A stretch of 33,607 nt of DNA from Guillardia theta CCMP2712 (Eukaryota > Cryptophyceae > Pyrenomonadales > Geminigeraceae): assembly GCF_000315625.1 (NCBI RefSeq), contig NW_005434592.1, forward strand, positions 11,454-45,060, read 5' to 3'. The notes beneath the pieces are model-generated. The model was not told where the DNA came from. It worked only from the letters and a program-made list of their open reading frames with translations, and ran no database searches. Below, piece by piece: positions 1 through 8,400 of this stretch (position 1 is the stretch's first letter; each line of letters opens with the position of its first letter). A program made the position numbers and the translations under genes.

Positions 1-534
1 GGCGCCCGGCCGGGCGCAATGCACTGGCCCCGCGGCCGGCCGCCTCGGGACTCGGAGAATTTGGCAGGCCGCGATGGGGTGATTCCGTCCGATCGGCGTC
101 GTATGGTTCCGCGGACTCGGACAATCAGACAATCACTGGTACTCGTACTGATTTTCACTTCACTTTGAGTAAAGGTACTCTGCCGCGAACTCAGTTTGAG
201 TAAAATTGGATAAAGTTGAGTAAAGGCCCGCCCAGTGACCCTCAGGCTCTCAGTGAGGTTCAAGCCCAGGCTCAGTGCCGCCGCCCGGCCAGTGTCCGAT
301 CGGAGATTACGTCATTCCCGGCAAAGATCCCTCAGTCACCCGTTATGATGACCGGGCCTCTCACTAATACTGTCAGACAGTACTACTACTGTGATAAGAC
401 TCCGCTTGAAGGCAATCAAGATACAGTGACTATCATCCGTGATGCCATGTCTCCTTGTAACTCCGAGTCAGTCGTTCAGAGGCGCGGCGAAAAGATCTAC
501 ATGATATCGAGAACAAAGAGAAAGCTACCACCGG
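1..534. repeat. GC-rich interspersed repeat block and upstream region of RWP-RK gene 1
   Basis: The first 120 bases are very rich in G and C, with CCGGCC words. They are followed by a TTTGAGTAAA-containing stretch (about 140-235). A similar stretch is at 3710-3750, and a short inverted match is near 10784-10800, so part of this is a dispersed repeat. An open frame of 107 codons starts at 216, but it begins inside the repeat, has no recognisable domain and ends at a TATA-like word. I do not call it a gene. The rest may include the distal promoter of the RWP-RK gene starting at 857. Confidence 0.5.
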
Positions 535-540
535 TATAAA
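535..540 (+). promoter_or_regulatory. Possible TATA box upstream of RWP-RK gene 1
   Basis: A TATAAA word lies 317 bases upstream of the ATG at 857. That is far for a TATA box unless the 5' leader is long; the region between is pyrimidine-rich, as in the leader of RWP-RK gene 2. This is a weak assignment from sequence alone. Confidence 0.3.
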
Positions 541-856
541 TCTATTAGAAAGGACCGGGTATATCTTTCCGGCCCTTAAATCCCTTTACTGCAATCGAAA
601 CCTCGCTATTTCATGAAGAGGCCGGCAAGGATGACAGGAGACGGTCTCCGTGTTCGTCATCCTCCTTGTCCCGCTCCTACTTTGGCCCCAACCCTCCCCG
701 TGCTTCACCCTCCGGAGTTCGCAAGGGATACTGAAGTCAGTCTTTATCTTTCCATTTCCCTTCCTCTCCTCCAAACCCAACTGAACTCCATACTCCCCTC
801 CACACCTTCATCTCTTCCTAGTCTTCTCCCCTCCAACCAACATATACATAAACAAC

Positions 857-1669
857 ATGGATGAAAAGTTCTTATTTCCATATGATGACGACATGCTCTC
901 CCAACACCCCCAACCACCCTTCCTCTCCTCCCCTGCTCCCCCCCAGACGGAGCCTCCCTCCTGCCAAGATCGTCTCCAGCATGACAGCATCAGCTCTCAG
1001 ATCTCCTCCGCCCGCGTCGCGCTCGTCTGCCCTCGCAAGAAGAAGGCAGGCCCTGGCCAGTCTCCCCGACAGCCCGACGACCCGGTCGTGCTGACGAGAG
1101 AGCTTCTGGAGGGCCTCTTCGATCGCTCGCTCGCTGCGGCATCGGAGGCGCTTGGGATCTGCCCTACGGCCATCAAGAAAGCCTGCAGGAGGCTCGGGAT
1201 CGACAAGTGGCCTTTCAAGGGGCCGGCAGGGAGGTCCAGCAAGCCACCTACCCCGCCATCCTCGTCGGCCATGTCGGGAGGGTGTGTGGCATCGGTGGAG
1301 GTGTCAGCGTGCGAGGACCTGCCGCTATCAAGCCATGACGTTTGTTCGCTTGAGATCGTTCCGTCGAAGTGCGAATTTTTGCAGTGCAAAACTAAGCCGA
1401 GTGAATTTTTTTCCTGTTTCAGCTTTGAAGGCCATTCAAGGACACTGCAAGATAAGATCGACGATCCTCACTGCACGGAGACCCGCCATTGCCCTCTTCT
1501 GCTTCAACGCCGAGACTCTCTCGACCAGTACGCGTCCATGCTCGCCGTACCTCCAGGAGAGGAGGGGCAAGGCGACGCCGTGTTCTGGAAGGAGCTGCTG
1601 GGGATGCTGCCGGAGGAGGTGAAGGGGAAGAGGGTGGAGGCCGACTTTGACTTTTCCTGTCGTTTATGA
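857..1669 (+). CDS. RWP-RK domain putative transcription factor (paralogue 1), probably with one 54-nt intron
   Basis: This is a short RWP-RK protein; the family comprises plant and algal DNA-binding regulators, including nitrogen-response NIN/NLP and RKD factors. The open frame is 270 codons. The domain spans about residues 78-121: a helical stretch, then ICPTAIKKACRRLGI and KWPFK, which matches the family core although the signature is KWPFK instead of RWPYRK. A basic motif VALVCPRKKK (54-63), possibly a nuclear localisation signal, precedes it, and a VFWKEL motif sits near the C-terminus. Both flanking motifs recur in the paralogue at 4553. Bases 1369-1422 look like an in-frame 54-nt intron: GTGCGA donor, AT-rich body, TTTTTTTCCTGTTTCAG acceptor. 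Removing it would give about 252 residues. Low-complexity Pro/Ser linkers occupy the rest. The family call is sound; the target genes are unknown. Confidence 0.85.
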   Translation: MDEKFLFPYDDDMLSQHPQPPFLSSPAPPQTEPPSCQDRLQHDSISSQISSARVALVCPRKKKAGPGQSPRQPDDPVVLTRELLEGLFDRSLAAASEALGICPTAIKKACRRLGIDKWPFKGPAGRSSKPPTPPSSSAMSGGCVASVEVSACEDLPLSSHDVCSLEIVPSKCEFLQCKTKPSEFFSCFSFEGHSRTLQDKIDDPHCTETRHCPLLLQRRDSLDQYASMLAVPPGEEGQGDAVFWKELLGMLPEEVKGKRVEADFDFSCRL

Positions 1670-1736
1670 TCTTGCGTGGATCATGGATAACCATGTTTAC
1701 TTGCGAGGCATACCATATCATGTTATATGTTTGCTC

Positions 1737-1742
1737 AATAAA
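1737..1742 (+). terminator. Polyadenylation signal AATAAA of RWP-RK gene 1
   Basis: A canonical AATAAA lies 68 bases after the stop codon at 1669, in an AT-rich 3' untranslated region. It supports the gene call. Confidence 0.6.
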
Positions 1743-2138
1743 ACTTGAAGATGTTGATTTGCGGCTTGAAATTAGTTTTTTAAGCACAGTTCAGACTGTC
1801 GACTGATCCCTGGCAAGAGCGGTGGTCCGCAGGGCTAAGCCAGCAAGGGACACTGACACGATCCTGGTAGGACACCGGCTGGCAACATAACTAGAGCCTC
1901 GCAGTCATTCGAGTTTTGAAAGATCTGCTGCAGCCGGCCGGCAGCAGGACGGTTCGAACGGTGCCTTCAACTTGCTCATCCACCTGATTGAATCAAGTGC
2001 TTGGCATCAGTTGTCTGAGTTCTTGTCAGTCATTCTGGTTGCGGATTGTAGTACGCCATACCGGAGAAAAGAATAAAATTTGTTACAAGATAGAAACTCT
2101 CCACGGAAGTGTAGTACACCGGACACAACTCGGAAGTT
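1743..2138. other. Intergenic region, nothing recognised
   Basis: This stretch separates the 3' end of RWP-RK gene 1 from the 3' end of the minus-strand gene ending at 2139. Only short chance open frames are seen. Confidence 0.5.
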
Positions 2139-3086
2139 TCAAAAATATTTCCAATCATCAGCAAGTTTTCTCCTCAGTAACCGAATCTTCGCAGCCGTTT
2201 TTTGATTGCTTCTAAAGGTATACTTGTTTTGATTGCTGGAAATAACACCCGTGGGTGACTGACCGCTCCTGCTTTCTCTGTTGCCAAACAGATTCCACAG
2301 CAAAGATTTGTTTGTGTTCGCCGACGTCCTGAACGTTTGAGACTGAAATCTTTCTACAGGACCCGCTTTGTAATCCACTTTCATCATTGCAGCTGCGTCT
2401 TGTCGAAAGGATGGCGTCATCTGCCGTGAGGACGTGGCATTGTCTCTTTGCAGTTCCGGTGCACCACGTGGTAGTTGGGCTTGTTTCCAATATTCATGTT
2501 TTTGCTCGAACAATCCCACAGAGCTCTTGTCATCTGCATTCCTGCGGCGAAGGAGAAGGTGCGCAAGGTAGGATTGGACGGATTGGTGGATTTCACCTCT
2601 CAGCCTATGTCTCAAGTATCCCATCGAGGTCTTGTCAAAAGAAGAGTCCTGTTCAAGATCATAACAGCTCGGAGAGTCGAAATGCGTCAACAGATTACGT
2701 TTCACATCCATGATTTCTTTCTGTTCGCCCTTGATAATCTTGATCTCGGCCTCAATCAGCCTTTGCACAATTCCAGGGCTGGCAGCAATCTCGCTCGAGT
2801 GAATTGCTTCCTGCTCGTCCTGGTCCGCATCGCTCGACATCTCACCGATCAGACGACTGAGTGATTTCGCGTCCATCCTGGCGTTCACCCTCATCGACAA
2901 CGGTGTGCGCTTGCAGAGCAGCGACTGCTTCAAACCTTGTTGTCTTGTGAGCAGCAACACTGCCTCTGTCCCAGCTTTATCATCGTCAGCATTCTTGGAC
3001 AGGGAATCGAGAGAGAGTGCAAGCAGGAACAAAGAGGTAAGCGCCGTAGTACACGACCATGGTAGGCGCCGTGTTGACCTGGACAT
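2139..3086 (-). CDS. Unrecognised 315-aa protein with N-terminal hydrophobic segment
   Basis: This is an uninterrupted 315-codon frame, long for noncoding DNA here. The N-terminus has several basic residues (MSRSTRR) and then a hydrophobic run including TALTSLFLLALSLDSL, which looks like a signal peptide or signal anchor. There is no Phe just after it, so the cryptophyte plastid signature is not evident. The remainder is polar and charged, with likely helical stretches such as RLIEAEIKIIKGEQKEIMDVKRN and a basic C-terminus ending WKYF. I see no catalytic motif and recognise no family. It lies convergent to RWP-RK gene 1, and its 5' end abuts a GC-rich tandem duplication. It could instead be part of a larger spliced gene. 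Confidence 0.55.
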   Translation of the reverse strand: MSRSTRRLPWSCTTALTSLFLLALSLDSLSKNADDDKAGTEAVLLLTRQQGLKQSLLCKRTPLSMRVNARMDAKSLSRLIGEMSSDADQDEQEAIHSSEIAASPGIVQRLIEAEIKIIKGEQKEIMDVKRNLLTHFDSPSCYDLEQDSSFDKTSMGYLRHRLRGEIHQSVQSYLAHLLLRRRNADDKSSVGLFEQKHEYWKQAQLPRGAPELQRDNATSSRQMTPSFRQDAAAMMKVDYKAGPVERFQSQTFRTSANTNKSLLWNLFGNRESRSGQSPTGVISSNQNKYTFRSNQKTAAKIRLLRRKLADDWKYF

Positions 3087-3152
3087 GAAAACGATCCCTC
3101 AAGTCTATTTTGGGCTCGCGAGTGATGCAGCAGTGATAGGTTGAAGTTCAAT

Positions 3153-3431
3153 TTGACTTTTTCTTTCGCAGCCGGGCCGCGCGCGGCCCGGCCCGGGGCC
3201 GGGGCAAACGGCAGTGTCCGATGCCATGATGATCCGCCGATGATGATCGGATCATGAACGCCGTAACCGCCGGCGCATCACTGGGCCACACGTTCACAAG
3301 TTGACTTTTTCTTTCGCAGCCGGGCCGCCGCGCGGCCCGGGCCGGGGCAAACGGCAGTGTCCGCTTCATGCCATGATGATCCGATGATCATGAACGCCGT
3401 AACCGCCGGCGCCTCACTGGGCCACACGTTC
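3153..3431. repeat. Imperfect tandem duplication, about 131-143 bp per copy
   Basis: Copy 1 (3153-3295) and copy 2 (3301-3431) both begin TTGACTTTTTCTTTCGCAGC. Both continue through a GC-rich palindromic CGCGCGGCCCGG segment, a CAAACGGCAGTGTCCG word, ATGATGATCC words and a GGGCCACACGTTC end. They differ by small indels and substitutions. Short open frames across it repeat in step with the duplication and are not convincing genes. Confidence 0.85.
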
Positions 3432-4463
3432 CATGTCAACGGAGCTCGGACAGCCACTCCAGGCGGCTCAGCACACTGCCGATCAACCGTGCAACGGTGA
3501 CTGACGGTTGTGCGGCGCCGCCGCGCCTGGGCCGCGCGGCGCGGCGGCCGCAGTGCCTCAGTCCCGCCGGATAGACGGCCCGTTCGGGCGTCCACCGCCC
3601 GCGGCGGCCGCGAACACTCAGCCTCCGTGACTTTGCGGCCGGGCCCGTGCCCCGGCGGCTTCAAGTACTGACAGGGCCGTGGCAAGCCGCTGAGCCTCGG
3701 GCCACTCCTGATTGTCCTCGTACTGATCTTTAACTTAACTTTGAGTAAAGAGTTCTGGGGCTGAGCGGCGACTGACTCTGAGGCAGGTTCGACTCCCTAA
3801 AGAAGGCAGCGAGATCTGACCGACTCCCTTTTACCGTACCGTTTCGTTTTCAGGGTTGACGGTCAACCAGACGTGCTCACGTCATCGATAGTCATACTGA
3901 CCTGACGTGCATGCTTCGAAAAGACTTATTTTCATTCATTTGGATATGGACATAGAAGCCACCCCCCTTTTCATTTGGGGTTTCACCCCTACCCTTCACC
4001 TGCCCTGCCATATGGCCCGAGAGACAAGATCAACTCCGAGACGACCTCTTCAAAGAGACTGTTCCCGCCCCCACTACCACCCGTCATAATGACTACTTAT
4101 ATGAGGGTAGCCGTCTGTGGTGGCTCCCGTGAGCCTTTTGCTGACGGGTGACAGGAGTAAACCACTAAAAATCGCAATGATTGAAAATGGCCGCGCGAAG
4201 GATATAGTGTTAAGCACTGCAGCGGTTCGGATTAGATACCCGATCTGAATCGAGAAGAATCTTTTTCGAATTTTGATCCGTCCCCCAGCGTTACCTTATC
4301 ACGGACTGGTCCTTCTCAAAGAGACAGACGAAACTGCTTCAGAATTCACTTCGTGTTCTCATTGTTTCAAATTTAAAGCAACAATTTCGAAACCCCCACT
4401 CTATTAAAAGTGTTATTATAGTAATCGTTGGCCTCCGTGATCCGCAACAGGATCCGCATGGGA
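3432..4463. other. Gene-free region upstream of RWP-RK gene 2, with dispersed GC-rich repeat
   Basis: Bases 3500-3680 are extremely GC-rich. Bases 3710-3750 resemble 135-180 at the window start: CTCGTACTGAT, then ACTTTGAGTAAAG. The rest (3800-4460) is of mixed composition, with no domain-bearing frame, and holds the upstream region of the gene at 4553. Confidence 0.5.
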
Positions 4464-4469
4464 TATAAA
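4464..4469 (+). promoter_or_regulatory. TATA box of RWP-RK gene 2
   Basis: TATAAA within GGATATAAAAGC lies 84 bases upstream of the ATG at 4553. A CAG/CTC-rich leader lies between them. Spacing and context fit a core promoter. Confidence 0.65.
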
Positions 4470-4552
4470 AGCAGCAGCAGCTCCTCCTCCTCCTCACTTC
4501 ATTTCCTGCCGCTACCTCGGTCTACTCTCATCGGTCCACGTGAGAGATAAAC

Positions 4553-5272
4553 ATGACAGCCTTCACCTTCGCAGACACGAAACAAACCTCTTCCTCCTCT
4601 CCTCTTCCTCAGAATGCTGCTCCTGTTTGCTCTCAATCTTACCCCCATATCTGGAACGAGCCTGACGCAAGTTTCTCCCAACACCCTTCCAACATCAACT
4701 CCGAGAAGGTCGCTCTTGTTTGTCCGAGGCGGAAGAAGAACCCCTCCGCGGCTAAAAGGGATGCTGAGGACCCTGTAGTGCTCACGAGGGAACTGTTGGA
4801 AAGCTTGTTCAGCCTTCCGCTCTCGTCCGCCTCCGAGCGGCTAGGGATCTGTCCTACCGCCATCAAGAAGGCATGCAGAAAGCTCGGCATCCCCAAGTGG
4901 CCGTTCAAGAATCAGAGCAGGAGGGGAGCATGCCAGAAGCAAGTGAGCGAAGCGTCAGGCGAGGACAAGGCAGTGTTCGGAGAGCCTGCTCCCCAGGCAG
5001 AGCAAGGCAGGGCGAACGAGCCCTATCACACAGTGTCAGCGCCGGACTTGGCCGCCTTCGAGGAGCCTGCGCACCGTAATGGAGAGAGCGAAGTGCACTA
5101 TGGTATGAGTTCGTTCCAACCCTTAGCGCCTTTCGATGAGGGCGTGTTGTTCCTGAAAGGGAGCGAGTTGGGTCAAGCGCTGATGAATCCCTTGGAAGAG
5201 GACCTAGCGGACGAGATGTTCTGGAAGGAGATAGAAAGAGTTATCCCTGCCAAGCGGAGCTCTGCTTGTTAG
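4553..5272 (+). CDS. RWP-RK domain putative transcription factor (paralogue 2)
   Basis: This is a 239-residue single-exon protein closely related in plan to the gene at 857. A basic VALVCPRRKK motif is followed by an acidic DPVVLTRELLE stretch, then the RWP-RK core (ICPTAIKKACRKLGI, then KWPFK). An EMFWKEIE motif lies near the C-terminus. The shared N- and C-terminal motifs show that the two genes are paralogues and that the conserved unit is larger than the DNA-binding core. The family acts in the nucleus as DNA-binding regulators. No GAF or PB1 domain is present, so it is RKD-like in size and not NLP-like. A TATA box at 4464 and an ATTAAA signal at 5302 frame it. It converges with the TRPV-like gene, leaving 184 bases between stop codons. 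Confidence 0.88.
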   Translation: MTAFTFADTKQTSSSSPLPQNAAPVCSQSYPHIWNEPDASFSQHPSNINSEKVALVCPRRKKNPSAAKRDAEDPVVLTRELLESLFSLPLSSASERLGICPTAIKKACRKLGIPKWPFKNQSRRGACQKQVSEASGEDKAVFGEPAPQAEQGRANEPYHTVSAPDLAAFEEPAHRNGESEVHYGMSSFQPLAPFDEGVLFLKGSELGQALMNPLEEDLADEMFWKEIERVIPAKRSSAC

Positions 5273-5301
5273 CTTGTTTGTCTTAATCTATTTTGTTGGA
5301 A

Positions 5302-5307
5302 ATTAAA
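5302..5307 (+). terminator. Polyadenylation signal ATTAAA of RWP-RK gene 2
   Basis: The common variant ATTAAA lies 30 bases after the stop codon, followed by TG-rich sequence. Confidence 0.5.
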
Positions 5308-5456
5308 TGTTACATGTCGGATGTTTTCGCCAACTCAAATCAACTTGCCGATTTTCTTGCAATGGAATTGAGTATGAGAGGAGCAAGCAGGGAGCCATTC
5401 CATTCAGTTAGCGTATGAAGAGCACAAAGTCACTTGAATTGCCGAGGAGCTGGGGG

Positions 5457-8400
5457 TCAGATGGGCTTCTTGACGTCAGGGGCCCGGTACTTTTCGTGCT
5501 TCTTATCAATAGGCTGTAGCTTCAGCATCCTCCCCGTCTTCGCTATGGCGCTTCCAACAATTGTACGCGCGTCGATGCTCAGCTGACCAGCCGCTGCTCC
5601 TTGTCTCTTGTCGGGCTGACCAGCCGAACTGCTCTCCGTGCTGCCTTGGAGACTCGGCGCCGGTGCATGACCCACCGAGGACGGAGCATCTATCATGGCC
5701 GGCCCACCGTCCTCCCTTAACCCTTCTTCCTTCCTGTGACTTCTGCCAGCACCTTCTGCTCTGATACCGCTGGTGACACAAAGGGATGCTTCAGGCCTTT
5801 TCACTTTGCCCTGCCCCACCAGCATGCTCTCAACTAGCGTCAGCGTTCGCTCCTGCTCGCTCTTGAACATCTCCTCGAAGAGGGTAATCCCGAGCTCCAC
5901 GTGAGGCTTCGACACCTGTTTGACCCCGTCCGTCTTCGCGACGTTGTTTGCGGATCGCAGGATGCAGGCAGTGGTGACCTCGAGGAAGTGGGCGAAGCAG
6001 ATGAGAACGTCGGTGAAGAGCTGGTAGTCGAGTCTGCCGCCTTCAGCCTCCACCGGTCCCCCGTCCCCTACCTCGGGGTCGGGAGACTGTGGGTAGACCT
6101 GTTTCTCCTCAAGTTTGACAGCAGCTGCCTTCAATGCCTCGTAGGAGATCATGTGCTCGCCGACACTCATCTCGCACGCCTCCAGGTCCAGCGGAGTCTG
6201 ATGGGAGTGCCTGTTGGGTTCGCCGGGCTGCGAGCACTTGACAAGCAGCGTCTTTGCCAGCTTCTCAAGCCCGTCCCTCGTTCTGGTGTCGCAGGACTCA
6301 AAAATCTTGTTTATCGTGTCCTCCATCTTATCCAGGTAGTGATGCTTGGCTGATGCTGAGAAAGGAAGGAGGTCACTGCTGCTGACCCTCACCATGGATT
6401 CGAACAAGATGCTGAGCCCCGTGTGCCAGTCCGAGACGAACTCCCAGAAGAAGTCCTCACTCCGGCAGATATCAGCTTCAAAAATTTTCTGATTCATCTC
6501 AGTCAATCCTGTTCCTGTTCCTGCTCCTGTTCCATCTCCTCCTCCATCTCCTGCTCTTGCACCACCACCACCACCTCCTCCTCCTCCTCCTCCAACCAGA
6601 CTTTTTCCTCGTCCTTTTCCTAGACTTCCCGCTCCAGCAGACCGAAAGCTGGCCATTTTCTTTTTGCTAGTTTGAGGGTACTTCTGCCCGGTACGTTTCT
6701 CGGGAAAGAAGGGCAAGTGCTTTTTGGCAAACTTGTTGTAGATCCTCTCATAGCGGATGACTGTGTAGGCGAAGAAGATTGACCAGGTGAGCACAGCGTC
6801 CTGCTGCTTCAAGTCGAAGAACCTCGAGACGATGGCGATGAGAAAGTTGAGGACGAGGATGCAAGAGAAGACAGCCCACACGATGTTGAGGATCATGGCG
6901 ATCTGCGAGTTCTCCGACGCGTAGATGAAGCCCCGGTTGTCCACCTCCCCGAAGGAGACCCAGAGGAGGCTCGCGACGTTGATGCCAAAGTTGTTCTGGA
7001 AGGTGAAGTTGGTGTCGGGGATGGGCTGAGCGATCTTGGCATCCTTGTAGGTCGTGTGCATCGCGGAGGAAAAGGCCAGGAGGACGATGATATACACGAC
7101 AGCCCACAGGAAGACGCTTTGCATGAGGACCTTGAAGAGCAAGATCGACAGGATGCCCAGCTGCTTGAAGGGAAGGCAGAGGACGAAGAGGTAGTAGGAG
7201 TAGAGGACCAGGGAGATTGCGTTGAGATTCAGCTCGAACATCATCGAGCCAGCCAGGCGGCAGGCGAACGCTGACTTGACGCAGAGGCCGATGATGAAGC
7301 CCAGGATGGAGTTGAGATTCTTCAGGATGAACTGAATGAGGCGCTTCGTGTAGTGGTGGTGCGACTTCTTGCCCCAGCCCAAGACGCTGTTGAAGCTCGA
7401 GGGGTCCCAGTCGTGCTGCTTCCACCGGCAGCATTTGAAGCTTGCGTAGAGGAAGAGGAGGTTGCAGAAGAGGGTGAAGACTTCGAGCGCGACTGATACC
7501 TTCTCCATCCTGGAAGAGCCAGCGCTGAAGCCTTTTGTGAAGGGCGGCGGGCTGCTCGATGAGTAAGTCTTGCCGTTCCAAAAGTCCAGCTGCAGTACAG
7601 CACAGTCAAGCAGAAGGAGAGAGGAAGAGAAAATGAAGGAGGATGCGAAGAAAGATGAAGGAAGAAATGGAGGAGGTGGAGGGGAGGAGAAGGAGGAGGG
7701 GAGGAGAAGGAGGAGGAGGAGCGGAGGAGTTGGAGGAGGAGGGGAGGAGGAGGAAGGGGTAGCTGGGAGGAGCAGAAGATTGAGAGTATTGTTCAGCATG
7801 AGGACTGAAGAATGAAGTTTCAACCTCAATGCAACGGACGAAAACGTTCGCGATCAGCAGCATGTAGAACAAGAAGGCAGGGACGAGGGAGAACATCACA
7901 AAAAACCAACAGATGTGGGATTTCCACTTGTCCTCAATCAATTCCTGCATCAGCTCGTCCGCACACAGAGACTGCAGCTCATGGTTGACGTAGATCTCGA
8001 TCGCGCTCCTCCAGTGGCCCTTGTGCAGTTCCGCCAGCATGTGGTTGGATTCGTCGGAATGGATGCGGAAGGTGTCGATCTGGGAGAGGGAAAGGTAGAC
8101 GTGCTGCTTGTTGGAGTACTTCCACGAGTCGTATTGGAAGCAGCGTTGGCGGATGTACTGAAACATCTCCAAGTTGCCCACGCGGACAGCGAGAGTCAAC
8201 CTGGGGAAGGAGTCTTGAGTCTTGATCGGGGAAGGGGAAAGGGGGGTGAAGGAGATGGTGAGGGGTAAAGGAGCATCTTCAGCAGCAGCAGCAGCAGCAG
8301 TGGTAGACTAAAGGAGGAGCAGAAGCAGGAGAGGGAGAGGGAGAGGGAGAGGGAGAGGGAGAGGGAGAGGGAGAGGGAGAGGGAGAGGGAGAGGGAGAGG

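Noticed and set aside
216-539. 107-codon open frame at the window start
   Set aside because: It begins inside a dispersed repeat, has no domain and ends at a possible TATA box; no supporting signals.
6748-7581. 277-codon minus-strand frame overlapping the channel
   Set aside because: A shadow frame of the TRPV-like last exon, rich in Leu, Pro, His and Arg, as expected from GC-rich codons.
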